A DNA stretch of 64,000 nt from Vibrio chagasii (GCF_024347355.1 NZ_AP025466.1:806001-870000), one strand, 5' to 3'. Shown: positions 39,801 through 47,351, numbered from the stretch's first letter. Program-made: numbers and translations. Notes: generated by a model from the sequence alone, not told the origin.

Positions 39801-42226
39801 GTACCGTAATATTTAGCAAGTCGACCAGAACTACCACTACGACTCGTACCAGTAATTAAATAACTTTTTAAAAACTCAGGAGCGTTTTGATTAGCCAACA
39901 GATCACTATAATCTTGGCTTCCCTGGCCGACAAAAATACCTAATGGCAACCCTTTTAATTTCGAAGGTAACCAACCCGCTTGTTCAAAAAGATGCCAACT
40001 TGACTCCATCAACCAGCGCTGTTGTGGATCGAGCAAGCAGGCTTCTCGAGAAGACATAGCAAAGAAATTAGCATCAAACTTGTCTATGTTATCAACCGCA
40101 CCTATGGGTAAAGAAAATGTGCGTAACTCATCACTCACACTCGCTAGTGCTGATTCGCCTTTAATTAGCCAATCTGCGTACTCAACCCAACTTGCGTTTT
40201 GTTGCTTTGGTAAACGACTGCTAATTGCAATAATCGCAATATCAGTTGACCGAGATGAAAACTCCTCCACCAACTCTTTTGGGGACTGCTGCCTGTGTTG
40301 CTGTTGAACAAACTGACTAAAAGCGGATAGATTTGGATAAGCAAATAACTGTACAGGTGAAATCGAGATACCAAGCTGACTCGAAATTTGTGCGCACCAC
40401 TGTGTCGCAAGCAAACTTGTCAGTCCTACATCAGTGAAACCTTGCTTGTCACCAATTAGCTCAATACCGACGATAGCTTCAAGGGAATTTCGCAAATATT
40501 CAGAAATGTCAGTAATGAAAGCGGGAGTGGCTGGTAGCGACGATACATATAGTGGCTTTAATTTTTGTGCTTGGAGCTCTGATAGCATCAAGCTTCGACG
40601 GATCTTACCGCTAGAAGTTTTTTGTAAGCAACCTCTTGCGATGAGGGTAACTTGACTCACTGATAAATTATGATTTTTAGCGATAAGCGACTTAATTGTT
40701 TTTGAAATTTTTATTAATTGTCTTTGTTCTGTATGGCGATGCACTTCGCATAACCCATGGATTTCACCTGACTCAATATCTTGAACAAAGCAAGCCCCCC
40801 CAACCTCGATGTCACCACACATGCTCTCAATCGTAGATTCTAGGTCGTTAGGCATATGGTTTTCACCAGAAACAATAATGACATCTTTGAAGCGGCCGCA
40901 AATATACAATTCACCTCCCCACTTAAATGCCAGATCTCCGGTGCGCAGATACTCCCCATCGTCACAACTTGAATTTATCGATGCATTAAACGTTTGTTGA
41001 GTGAGCGAAGCTTTATTCCAGTAGCCTTTCGCCACGCTATTACCGCGAACCCAAACTTCACCAACCTGTCCCAACTCACAAGCAGCACCGGTATGAGGGT
41101 CAACAATCTCAACTTGCCAAGAATTAAACTGGCTACCGCTACTCACTAACTCCCGCCCCGACATAGATTCAACAGCATGTCCTTCAGCAAGACAGCCAAC
41201 ATCAAAAGTCTTCATTGCTGCTGAGGCATTCGCAGGTTTATGGCTCACAATAAGCGTGGCTTCTGCCATTCCATATGCAGGTAAGAATCTAGATGACTGG
41301 AAACCTGACGATTCGAACTTTTGAGAAAAGCTCCTTATCGTTGAAGCTCGAATCGGCTCAGCAGCATTCATCACGACCTTCAAAGATGAGAGATCCAGCT
41401 CACTGGCTTGGAGATCTGAAATAGAATCAACACACAGTTGGTAGGCAAAATCAGGCGCAGCGGTAATTGTGGCTTGGTACTGCTCTATCATGTTTAACCA
41501 TTTTGCTGGTTCTACAGAAAATTGACTTGGCCGGATAAAACTGCACGTACCACCAGACAATAAAGGGAACATAAGACCGTAGAACAAGCCTAGATCATGA
41601 TAAAAAGGTAACCAATTTGCGGTGTGGATATGCTGCAGACTTGGTTCTACTTGAAGCATAATGTCGAATTGATGATAAATATTTTTATCATAGTTACAAA
41701 CCGCTTTTGGGCTTCCCGTTGAGCCCGATGAATATTGCAACATTACGGGACCTGTGGGTGGGCACAGGTCATTCCAACAAAGTGGTTGTTTCTCTCCGAA
41801 TAACTCATCCAGATATACAACTTCTCGGTTTATATCCCAACCAAATTTTTCAATTTCTCCTTTGGTCGCTGACAAAGCAACAATGAGGTTTGGTTCACAG
41901 TCATCCAGGATATGCTCAATATTAGATTTAACTCGCTGTAACCGTTTAACACCAGGCAAATTGACAGGTACCGCAGTAACCCCCACCATCAGACAGGCTA
42001 GGTACGAAAAAATAAAACTTGAGTCCCCTGGTAATAATAATAACGCTCTTTCCCCGGAAAAATATTTTATATTTCGAGCAACTTTACTCACTTCATAAAA
42101 TAGTTCTTGATAACTATAGCTCTGATGTTTTTCACCAGTGCAATCATTCAGTGCTATTTCTAATGCATTATTTTCAAAATTATGCATTAACCTTTGCTGC
42201 ACCCAGCCAGCTACAATTTCTTGCAT
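30869..42226 (-). CDS. FAAL-PKS-NRPS megasynthase (FAAL-ACP-KS-ACP-Cy-A(E)-PCP-Cy-A-PCP)
   Basis: 3785 residues from the ATG at 42226, after AGGAAAA. Order by position: fatty-acyl-AMP ligase 1-575 (SSGSTGSPK ~165, ANWLPFYHDLGLFYG); ACP with GLTSL ~603; ketosynthase ~660-1075 with Cys in DTACSSS ~819, HGTGTPLGDP ~955 and GHLESAAG ~990; a ~130-residue linker with no acyltransferase, ending LPLYPFKREKYW; ACP with LGLDSLQ ~1258; Cy (DMVVADALS ~1455); A ~1770-2640 carrying an MT-like insert with a decayed SAM motif (VVELNGRTGHLAS ~2420); PCP LGGDSLH ~2685; Cy (DNVILDGLS ~2875); A ~3215-3680; PCP LGGDSF ~3730. Both A codes (DLFNLSLIW, DLYNMSMIW) suggest Cys. Compared with HMWP2 or PchE, the aryl-carrier start is replaced by a lipid-loading FAAL-ACP-KS. 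No salicylate genes are present. Confidence 0.9.
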   Translation of the reverse strand: MQEIVAGWVQQRLMHNFENNALEIALNDCTGEKHQSYSYQELFYEVSKVARNIKYFSGERALLLLPGDSSFIFSYLACLMVGVTAVPVNLPGVKRLQRVKSNIEHILDDCEPNLIVALSATKGEIEKFGWDINREVVYLDELFGEKQPLCWNDLCPPTGPVMLQYSSGSTGSPKAVCNYDKNIYHQFDIMLQVEPSLQHIHTANWLPFYHDLGLFYGLMFPLLSGGTCSFIRPSQFSVEPAKWLNMIEQYQATITAAPDFAYQLCVDSISDLQASELDLSSLKVVMNAAEPIRASTIRSFSQKFESSGFQSSRFLPAYGMAEATLIVSHKPANASAAMKTFDVGCLAEGHAVESMSGRELVSSGSQFNSWQVEIVDPHTGAACELGQVGEVWVRGNSVAKGYWNKASLTQQTFNASINSSCDDGEYLRTGDLAFKWGGELYICGRFKDVIIVSGENHMPNDLESTIESMCGDIEVGGACFVQDIESGEIHGLCEVHRHTEQRQLIKISKTIKSLIAKNHNLSVSQVTLIARGCLQKTSSGKIRRSLMLSELQAQKLKPLYVSSLPATPAFITDISEYLRNSLEAIVGIELIGDKQGFTDVGLTSLLATQWCAQISSQLGISISPVQLFAYPNLSAFSQFVQQQHRQQSPKELVEEFSSRSTDIAIIAISSRLPKQQNASWVEYADWLIKGESALASVSDELRTFSLPIGAVDNIDKFDANFFAMSSREACLLDPQQRWLMESSWHLFEQAGWLPSKLKGLPLGIFVGQGSQDYSDLLANQNAPEFLKSYLITGTSRSGSSGRLAKYYGTSGPAITIDTACSSSIVAIDMAVQNIQLKRCESAIAGGVNLLLSSQIESALQKAGMLSPNGRCATFSADADGYARAEGLGLLLLKDYDAAIRDGDPILAVIEATGVAQDGESSSLTAPNPLAQQTLLKEVLARSGRTENDIDAIEMHGTGTPLGDPIELSAIDGVYQSRIQPLHLTAGKAQFGHLESAAGVAGVIRAIAQMRAQTVFPHPTFKSFNPELRPWIERYIFENDVRPIPLRRMGVSSFSFTGTLGHIIIRNHQDVTDKSEYVLPQIGFLPLTASHIDSLSQLAKAWIQTIESHRHNAVELFHAWRDKREHHLPIRRCVPFADIEDLLCKLKQIAVGQSFVPSALPAELEQWCNGADYDWSHFSEKVTYPTEILLALPLYPFKREKYWVEQQNTGSKSNIEEATLPAKSIIDHQAFLTEWLSDVLLIEPGEIGLDADLINLGLDSLQMMDLVDEAKKHNVVFELVRMYEAPTLAAWSALWQSSVSCDQVAEKYLDAKKEQDTETVLTHPFELTSVQQAYWQGRNSTQTLGGVACQVYLELDSEWIDSDKLRLALDRLYARHSMLRMRMNSDGLGYITANAPTQIHEYDWRTLDCELATSKQAGLRRNLEAQILDLENESGLAINLSHSPRGSRLHFNIDMVVADALSIQILLDDLAQFYLDDNCEQLAQPTLHFPQYLSAIREQAHLEADRQYWLAQLPSLPSAPQLPLAKRPEEIKQPVFVHREWRLAADKWRALQQACRQHRITPSMMLASCYAETLRGWSDNKDFCLNLTIFNRRHTAMDVSGVVADFTTLMLLACRDGEASNILDNASALNRQFMANLDHSDFDAIRLLRELSKQRGSQVAMPIVFTSNLGNDFLGDSCLGEMNYVISQTPQVWIDCQVMERKGELIISWDTVDDLFPANMVDQMFASMGRLITEIAQRPNMLKQTVPAFLTEEARKDRASRNSSDVISYAPRTLHQRFFELAEAQPDAIAVIENKASMSYRQLSESAGELAYRLKQEGVLSGDRVAILLPKGASQVVAVLAIHLLGASYVPLDIEQPVARLNQIIEQAAIKIVVINQDAVEAITNQEAMAGWSLLDIDERGQEHIIATQIASVSPHDVAYIIYTSGSTGIPKGVITTHQAAANTIDDINQRYQLVSDCRTFALSALNFDLSVFDIFGPLSVGGCVVVPQQSERKEAKAWISLIHEYQITIWNSVPALFEMLLIAAENDTRQLPSSMTNVLLSGDWVGLDLQPRLNALNPSIQLTALGGATEAAIWSNAFDVNYVETDWTSIPYGYSLSNQSYRVMDALGRDCPDWVTGELWIGGQGVAEGYFADPERTAAQFIFHDGQQYYRTGDMGRFWSNGIVEFIGRRDNQVKLNGFRIELGDVEHAAEQFSGVQKAIALLLDKPQKHIQLFVSKQQGEVSALQTEYEADMTLLDTKVSQPTPPKPVDHTAIEQAMATHVMRLVLDKMVIANNVKPGASLTLDEWLCSLHITPRFQAVFESWLHVLVETKQWSAERGYWRQEQDVVSPMVAYQKKVAHMPAHASILSALENKVDWYVDLMQGEVSEVTLIDDPVLTPEALALIHPDFSSTEQYIVETIVLLSKQLGRAVNVVELNGRTGHLASHILNQCDASQVSYCVAEQAKSVLDQATFRLVGYGDHAFACALSDVERHQADLVISNNALHRFNDVNEGINLMSSLIAPSGHFVAIETQALSPLALLTVTLMQPEALMRSVDQSPYHDCRRGESSPLLDAQQWQTSLQTSSLSMNVLPVVNKANLLVMTGRQAETLAVSDTSQLADWLALQLPNYMLPQHIVVCSTMPLTNNGKIDRTQLRLSAANIAMVTHEDKQDCVTDNEKYVAEVWAQVLGVTPSRTDNFFLLGGDSLHATRITAALGEVGFNSVKLSDVFSLPVLSDFARHLEFDAGEISSQITLVHNENERYQPFVLTDVQQAYIMGRNEGFVMGGVGTHFYSEFEADGFDVTRLEQALMRLIERHDTLRIVFDDQGQQVCIPSALYCPMEIVSCTEKQWEEVVTHQREVLSHRVLNPQVWPLFHLTLIESECGKKRLCIGLDNVILDGLSMRIFFAELGILYRDLEADLPELGITFRDYQQQVYLQEEYESQTLAKSYWLSRLPSLPEAPRLPLSMEPNQLEKPRFVRRQSCLSKELWSRLTEKARECAITPSCLLLNCYAQVLAKWSESSSHCINVTLFDRKPVHDNIQHIMGDFTSLLLLETNQIAGESWLQSAERLQQQLWQDLEYADVSAVWVIRELAKLKEVTDLSMPVVFTSALGADTSLDESSELGITRSVWGVSQTPQVWIDHQVFEQDGELHFNWDVVEALFPDGVVDAMFNSYCQLLEQLADCDWSQPSPIALPASQREVRTLVNSTQDVVPLRAMHISVYEKMQAAPEATAIVANGQRYKYRDLHTKVSQAAYQLQKHGIAKGDCVGVMLPRSIEQIVSVLAIQWIGAAYVPLATDWPKARVESVLAQACIKFVICDRNELFENGGQGINVESLLASEEALVEPLQSTLDELAYVIFTSGSTGTPKGVAITHGAAMNTIEAVNRQHNVTADDSVLALSALYFDLSVYDIFGLLSVGGKLVLINDEQTRDVGVWLELVQQHQITLWNTVPALLEMLLMGNESQAECQLLTSLRCVMLSGDWINLELPERLRRNSCLAKFVAMGGATEAAIWSNYCVVQQVEKQWRSIPYGKPLPNQCFRVASDIGDDCPDWVAGELWIGGDGVAQGYIGNEELTQQQFCEHQSQRWYRTGDIGRYWPDGTIEFLGRRDHQVKVAGLRIELGEIVKALKSCAGVKDAIVLIEHHDSRPKIHAYLLSNMAVELSIIQPQLLNYLPSYSMPDGYAVLQEWPLTANGKVDRNVLKTLELSISNESEFVAPSTDEEIVLTQAMQQVLGINTPISASDNFFALGGDSFVAIQLASTLQQQHGITLPLHAVFNLQTISRIALALETSEKESNEVDFEEGIL

Positions 42227-42259
42227 TATTTTTTTCCTACACGAATAATTTGTAGTTAT

Positions 42260-42278
42260 CCCCCTCAAACAGAGGGGG
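42260..42278 (-). promoter_or_regulatory. Hairpin between receptor and megasynthase genes
   Basis: CCCCCTC and GAGGGGG form a compact G/C stem in the 69-bp gap between the receptor stop and the megasynthase start. Without a T-run it could act as a partial attenuator or as an RNA 3' stabiliser for the receptor message, giving more receptor than synthetase. Confidence 0.45.
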
Positions 42279-42295
42279 AGTATATTATTGGAGAA

Positions 42296-44380
42296 CTACC
42301 ATTTTAGATTGACAGTGGCACCAATTGTCGCTGGGTCACCAGAGCGGCCGTACCATTTTTCATTTGGTGCATCCCCCATAGGGAAGGCACGTGTCAGGTA
42401 TTCTTTATCTAATGCATTTTTCGCCCAAAGAGTCAGGTCAATATTATCGCTTGTGTACCCCCCCCTTAAGTTCAGAACGCCATAAGCATCTTGTTTAGTC
42501 GTGTTAGCACTATCGAAATAAAAATCACCCGTTACGTTATAGTCAGCGTAAATAAAGTAGTTTTCTAAGAAGTTATAATCCACACCTAGGCTATAAGTAT
42601 ATTTAGGAGAGTTGGCTGGGCGATTACCGCTATAATCATGTTGACCGGCGAAGCCACCATTCATGTCGTAATCCTTGCTAACAAAATCATCAAAGCTTGC
42701 ATCATTAAATCCACCGTTAACCCAAGTCGTTAAACCAGGCTGAATTAACCATGACAACTCAAATTCAGCGCCCTTACTAACGGTGCCCCCTGCATTTTGG
42801 GTAAAGGACTTAGGGTAAGCCTGCTGTTCAACTTGTTGATCTTTCCAATCGATCAAGAATACTGACGAATTAAAGCGAATACGATTATCTAACCATTCAC
42901 TCTTCATTCCTAATTCATAGTTTATTGTGTATTCAGGATCATACTTTGGTGAAATAGTTGGCGGAGTTAGCATATTAAAACCACCACTTTTATAACCGCG
43001 CGCGATGCTCGCAAACATCATAATGTCGGAGGTAGCGTAGAAATTTAAACCAGCTTTAGGCAACCATTCATAAAAACTAGCCGCATCTGAGCCGTTTGAA
43101 TCTGGATATCCCATATTCTCAAGGTAAAGATAATCAAACTGAACTTTCTGATAATCATAACGTAAACCAGCAATCGCTTCCCATTTGTCAGAGAATCGAT
43201 AATTAACATTACCAAATACAGCGTAATTACTTACCTTTGATTTTGATTTGGTTTGATTAAACATCTTGCCTTTTTCGGTAAGCATATCAAGGCCAATATC
43301 ATTTTTGGCAGTTTCATCAAAGAAGTACAGACCACTCACCCAACGAATGGCATCATTTTGATCAGAACTCAATCTCAACTCTTGTGTCACACGAGAAAAG
43401 TCTGAATCAATAAAAAGTTTATTACCTTTAATTTGAGTAAAGTCTAAATCTTGGTTATCAACTTTATCCTCTTTGGTATAAGCCGTAATAGACGTAAAAT
43501 CGAAATTATCTGCAGCATAATTTGCACGAATTGAACCAGTCAAGATATCAGCTTTCGCTAACCCCTCTAAGTTGGAATAGACTTTATGGCTATCTTGATT
43601 AATTTGGTCTAGTGTAGCGAATGACATATTGCCATTTTTACGATTTTGGGCATCGACAGTAGCAATTACATCCCATGACTGATCAACGGGTACCCAACGA
43701 ACTTTTAATCGACCATTAAAGTCTTTTACGTCATTAACGTCGTCTTTACCGTCATAGTCCCTTGTAAAATAGCCGTCATCCGTCGAATATTGAATCGCAG
43801 TACGGTATGCCCACTCATCGCTATCTGCAATAGCACCGCCCGAAATAAGATTGCCCTTAATTTGGTTGTAACTTCCGTAGGTTAACCCGGCGCTACCTTC
43901 AGTGAAAAAGTCAGGATCCTTTGTATGGATGCTAATAACACCTGATGAAGCATTTCGCCCATATAGGGTACCCTGTGGCCCACGCAATACTTCAATACGT
44001 TCAACATCGAGTAATTCTGTGTCAAACGTTTGATACATGACACCATCAATTAAAAACAGTACAGATTGTGAGCCTTCCATGGTGGGGGTAATTCCTCTCA
44101 TAGAAAGAAAACTCGCATCGGAAGGGTTACCCGCTTTAATCATGGAGACATTTGGGGTTCTTTTTACAATATCAAACGTGTTTTCGATACCAGCTCTTTC
44201 AACATCGTAATCCGATAACACTGAAATACTGATCGGGGACTTTTGTGATTCTTCGGCTACCTTTCCAGCCGTCACCACCATTACTTCTAATTTATCAGGG
44301 TCAATAGCTTCCCCTAAAACAGTAAAGGAACTTAATGATAAACACACACTAAATGCTAGCTTAGATACTTTTAACGCCAT
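42296..44380 (-). CDS. TonB-dependent outer-membrane siderophore receptor
   Basis: About 695 residues from the ATG at 44380 (MALKVSKLAFSVCLSLSSF signal peptide); an upstream ATG at 44512 adds a poor hydrophobic extension. The plug has DKLEVMVVTAGK (TonB box), VSMIKAGNPSDASFLSMRGITP and the DVERIEVLRGPQGTLYGRNASSGVISI motif shared with FyuA-like receptors. The barrel ends with ...NDPATIGATVNLKW, with the aromatic terminus needed for BAM assembly. First gene of the leftward operon, behind two Fur-like boxes. It should import the ferric form of the metallophore made next door. Confidence 0.9.
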   Translation of the reverse strand: MALKVSKLAFSVCLSLSSFTVLGEAIDPDKLEVMVVTAGKVAEESQKSPISISVLSDYDVERAGIENTFDIVKRTPNVSMIKAGNPSDASFLSMRGITPTMEGSQSVLFLIDGVMYQTFDTELLDVERIEVLRGPQGTLYGRNASSGVISIHTKDPDFFTEGSAGLTYGSYNQIKGNLISGGAIADSDEWAYRTAIQYSTDDGYFTRDYDGKDDVNDVKDFNGRLKVRWVPVDQSWDVIATVDAQNRKNGNMSFATLDQINQDSHKVYSNLEGLAKADILTGSIRANYAADNFDFTSITAYTKEDKVDNQDLDFTQIKGNKLFIDSDFSRVTQELRLSSDQNDAIRWVSGLYFFDETAKNDIGLDMLTEKGKMFNQTKSKSKVSNYAVFGNVNYRFSDKWEAIAGLRYDYQKVQFDYLYLENMGYPDSNGSDAASFYEWLPKAGLNFYATSDIMMFASIARGYKSGGFNMLTPPTISPKYDPEYTINYELGMKSEWLDNRIRFNSSVFLIDWKDQQVEQQAYPKSFTQNAGGTVSKGAEFELSWLIQPGLTTWVNGGFNDASFDDFVSKDYDMNGGFAGQHDYSGNRPANSPKYTYSLGVDYNFLENYFIYADYNVTGDFYFDSANTTKQDAYGVLNLRGGYTSDNIDLTLWAKNALDKEYLTRAFPMGDAPNEKWYGRSGDPATIGATVNLKW

Positions 44381-44446
44381 AGGTCCAACCTTTATCCATA
44401 AATAAGTAATATCTAATAAAAAACAAATGAATATAGTAATAATAAT

Positions 44447-44517
44447 GTAAACGATTCTCATTTGCGCTGAGTATATTTCCTTGTATCGCGAATAAATGCA
44501 AATAACTATCATTTATA
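44447..44517. promoter_or_regulatory. Two Fur-box-like sites before the receptor gene
   Basis: GCAAATGAGAATCGTTTAC (minus strand of 44447-44465) agrees with the Fur consensus at 13 of 19 positions, and GCAAATAACTATCATTTAT (44499-44517) at 11. Both lie 67-137 bp upstream of the receptor start, where a promoter is expected. Iron repression of the whole operon is thus likely. Confidence 0.6.
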
Positions 44518-44830
44518 AAGAGAGGCTTACTTATTATATTTATACAAAACTCATTTAAATAAGGGGGAGAAATACCATTGGCAGGCACAGTTTTTTAGTA
44601 GAAAAGGGATTTAAGGTTATTGATTGACTTCCTAAGCGATCGCTAAAATAAAGAGTAAGGACAATTAATTTACTATTTTAACAATAACACTCAACTTATG
44701 ATTGTATTTACGAAGGCGTGGGGTTACCTCGTATATATCCTTTAATGATTAGAGTGTTATCGACACCTAAGATGATATAAGCTGACCAAATTCTCGACAT
44801 ATAATAAATCAAAACCATAAAGGATCATCT
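44518..44830. other. Intergenic region right of the metallophore island
   Basis: No supported gene. The receptor promoter lies at its left edge; the ribosome-binding site AAAGGAT of the NUDIX gene at its right edge. Marks the boundary between the island and ordinary chromosome. Confidence 0.5.
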
Positions 44831-45571
44831 GTGGAATTTACGCTCGATAAATTTAACGGCATCATCATCAATCCAGCAACAGTCACATATGATGTTGACT
44901 CATTCCATGCTGAACTAAACAAGATCACCGAATTTTCAAAGCAAAACAACAAAGGCATCATTTGGATCAGCTTACCAATTGCATTATCACACCTTATCCC
45001 TGTAGCGACCGAACTTGGTTTTGTGTTCCACAACTGCCTAGAGGACGAAATTACGCTGATTCACAAGTCCAAGATTGTTGAATTTGTGCCTTTTATTCCC
45101 ACTCACACCTTGGGTGCTGGCGCATTGATCACTAATGAACACAACCAAGTACTGATTATCAAAGAACATGGTATGACGGGCTATAAATTACCTGGCGGCC
45201 ACATTGAACTAGGCGAAAGTATTGAAGAGTCTGTGGTTAGAGAGACCATGGAAGAGACTGGCATCAAAGCAGAGTTTGTATCGGTAGTTGGCATGGCAAC
45301 GCGCCACCCATATCAGTTTGGCAAATCGAACCTCTACTTTGTTTGCCACCTGATAGCTCAAACTCAAGAGATTGCGATTCAAGACACGGATGAAATTGCG
45401 GAAGCCAAATGGGTAGATGTAAAAGAGTTCATCAACAACACAGAGAACTACCCGTTCAACCGTCAGATGGTCGCTTCTTTGGTCGGTAAACAAGGTTTGG
45501 AACTGACTCAACTCGAAGGCAATTCAGGGCCTACTCATAAGCCAGAAGTCTTCTTTTCTAAAAGCGAATAA
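44831..45571 (+). CDS. NUDIX hydrolase (NUDT6-like layout)
   Basis: 246 residues, GTG start at 44831 after AAAGGAT. The NUDIX box GGHIELGESIEESVVRETMEETGI (GX5EX7REUXEEXGU) is complete, with Mg-binding glutamates. An N-terminal ~95-residue domain (IIWISLPIALSHLIPVATELGF) precedes it, as in NUDT6-type proteins. The substrate is a nucleoside diphosphate linked to some other group; its identity cannot be read. Closed by a strong terminator shared with the convergent exporter gene. Confidence 0.88.
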   Translation: MEFTLDKFNGIIINPATVTYDVDSFHAELNKITEFSKQNNKGIIWISLPIALSHLIPVATELGFVFHNCLEDEITLIHKSKIVEFVPFIPTHTLGAGALITNEHNQVLIIKEHGMTGYKLPGGHIELGESIEESVVRETMEETGIKAEFVSVVGMATRHPYQFGKSNLYFVCHLIAQTQEIAIQDTDEIAEAKWVDVKEFINNTENYPFNRQMVASLVGKQGLELTQLEGNSGPTHKPEVFFSKSE

Positions 45572-45602
45572 TAAAAAGTTTGTTCGAGAAGTTTACACCA
45601 TG

Positions 45603-45628
45603 AAAAAAGCGCCATTAATAGGCGCTTT
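45603..45628. terminator. Bidirectional terminator
   Basis: AAAGCGCC and GGCGCTTT around a seven-base loop, with A-run upstream, between convergent genes. Confidence 0.8.
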
Positions 45629-45689
45629 CAAAGAGGCAATATCTGAGTTAAGTAAATCAATAAACTCATCATATCCTTGAAAGCCCATA

Positions 45690-46313
45690 TTAGCTTCGCC
45701 CAGCCAACGCTAATAAACTGCCTGTACCAATAAATACACTGCCGAAAATACGGTTTTGCACAATCATATGACGGCGATTCTTAACCAATCCGCTCAAACG
45801 ACTGGCTAACAGTGCATAACCAAACATCACAAGCATATCGACGGTAAGTAAAGTACTACCTAGCACTAGTATCTGCTCTACATGGGGACTGCTTGACACA
45901 ATAAACTGGGGCAAAAGAGCAACAAGGAAAACAATACTTTTAGGATTGGTAACGTTGACAATCACTGACTGACAAAACATTTTCAAGCCACTTACTTTCT
46001 GCTGGTGTTCTTTGTAATCTGTATTATCCACCGTCTCGGTAAACTTCTTGATACCTAAATAAATTAAGTAGAGTGCCCCGACCCACTTTATAGCGTTAAA
46101 CGCAACCTCTGATTGGGCAAGAACAGCACCAAGCCCAACACCAACTATCGCAATATTGAACATATTCCCAACTTGTAACCCAAGGTTTGAAATCACGCTT
46201 CGGCGAAAGCCGTATTTCATTGTTATTGACATCATATTCACGGCCCCTGCACCAGGAGAAACAGCTAAAACAATGCACGCCATCAAAAACGCAAACCACA
46301 AATCAAAATTCAT
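45690..46313 (-). CDS. LysE/RhtB-family amino acid exporter
   Basis: 207 residues, the usual length. Six hydrophobic segments are visible; the conserved SPGAGAVNMMSITMKYGFRRSVISNLGLQ (residues 20-48) has the Pro-Gly pair of the family, then GALYLIYLGIKKF and NPKSIVFLVALLPQF. Such proteins pump amino acids or similar small metabolites out. It is divergent from a LysR gene 117 bp away, which most likely controls it. Confidence 0.9.
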   Translation of the reverse strand: MNFDLWFAFLMACIVLAVSPGAGAVNMMSITMKYGFRRSVISNLGLQVGNMFNIAIVGVGLGAVLAQSEVAFNAIKWVGALYLIYLGIKKFTETVDNTDYKEHQQKVSGLKMFCQSVIVNVTNPKSIVFLVALLPQFIVSSSPHVEQILVLGSTLLTVDMLVMFGYALLASRLSGLVKNRRHMIVQNRIFGSVFIGTGSLLALAGRS

Positions 46314-46430
46314 TTAAGCTTCCTTTTAAAGTGACATCGACTCTAGACTTAAGCCGCAGTTGTAGTTAGTTTACTCACCACATAAAAGTAGAAAAACTAA
46401 TTTTTTATATATTCATTCATAAGGAAACCT

Positions 46431-47342
46431 ATGGACAGCCGATTTCTTGAAAGCCTTGTCGCAGTCGTAGAGGAAGGGTCAATAGCCGCTGCAGCTCGTG
46501 CCCAAGGCATAACACCAGCAGCTATCAGTCAAAGGATTCAAACGTTAGAAAGCGAGTTTAACTGTAAACTGTTTAGACGAGCAGGAAGTACTGTTCAGGC
46601 CACTTATGCCTGTTTGGCGGTTGTCCCCAAAGCAAAATCGATTATCAGGGAGACTCGTGATCTTATCGAAGTTGCGCAAGGGTCGGGATTAGATGGCACG
46701 TTAAGAGTGGGAGCTAACTCAACGTCATTAACCGCGTTTATCCCATCGACTCTCAAGTCCATTCGCGAAGTTGCACCGCAGGCTAAATTTCATATCATTC
46801 CTGGGAATTCTATCGACTTAAATCGGAGCCTTATCAATGGCGACCTTGATGCCGCGATTATCGTTGCACCTCCCTCAGCTATCCCAAAAACATTACGATG
46901 TAGAGAACTGAGAAATGAGCCTCTTGCATTAATTCATAGCAAAACGATTCAAGGGTCTATTGCAAGTATACTGAAAAACAACGCTTATATTAGATATGAC
47001 CCTACCTGTTGGGGCGGGCAGATGTCGGAACGATTCATGAACGACACAGGGATGACCAAGAATACCATTTTTGACCTGGATTCCCTTGAGGCGATTGCTC
47101 AACTGGTGGTGGAAGAGGTTGGAGTATCAATTGTTCCAGTCTGGCCTGGTTTGGAACTCTTTGATGAACACATCACCATCACACCAATAACCAACAAGAA
47201 ATACAACCGGAAGATGGTACTACTGAGTGCATACCACCCTAGACAGCCCAAACTTCTCGAATTGTTTGTAAAACATTTAGGTGAACTCGACTCGATTACA
47301 CTGCAAAAAAGTGAGTCAGAGCATTCAGGATCGGGGCAATAA
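46431..47342 (+). CDS. LysR-family regulator of the adjacent exporter
   Basis: 303 residues. HTH at residues 18-38 (SIAAAARAQGITPAAISQRIQ) and a periplasmic-binding-like effector domain from about 90 (GTLRVGANSTSLTAFIPS). AAGGAAA precedes the ATG. Divergent from the LysE-type exporter, the standard set-up for inducer-dependent activation such as ArgP with its exporter target. Ligand unknown. Confidence 0.88.
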   Translation: MDSRFLESLVAVVEEGSIAAAARAQGITPAAISQRIQTLESEFNCKLFRRAGSTVQATYACLAVVPKAKSIIRETRDLIEVAQGSGLDGTLRVGANSTSLTAFIPSTLKSIREVAPQAKFHIIPGNSIDLNRSLINGDLDAAIIVAPPSAIPKTLRCRELRNEPLALIHSKTIQGSIASILKNNAYIRYDPTCWGGQMSERFMNDTGMTKNTIFDLDSLEAIAQLVVEEVGVSIVPVWPGLELFDEHITITPITNKKYNRKMVLLSAYHPRQPKLLELFVKHLGELDSITLQKSESEHSGSGQ

Positions 47343-47351
47343 AATGGGAAT

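Noticed and set aside
30869..42226. Long open frames on the opposite strand within the synthetase genes
   Set aside because: They are mirror frames of the coding strand, with no ribosome-binding sites or recognisable proteins.
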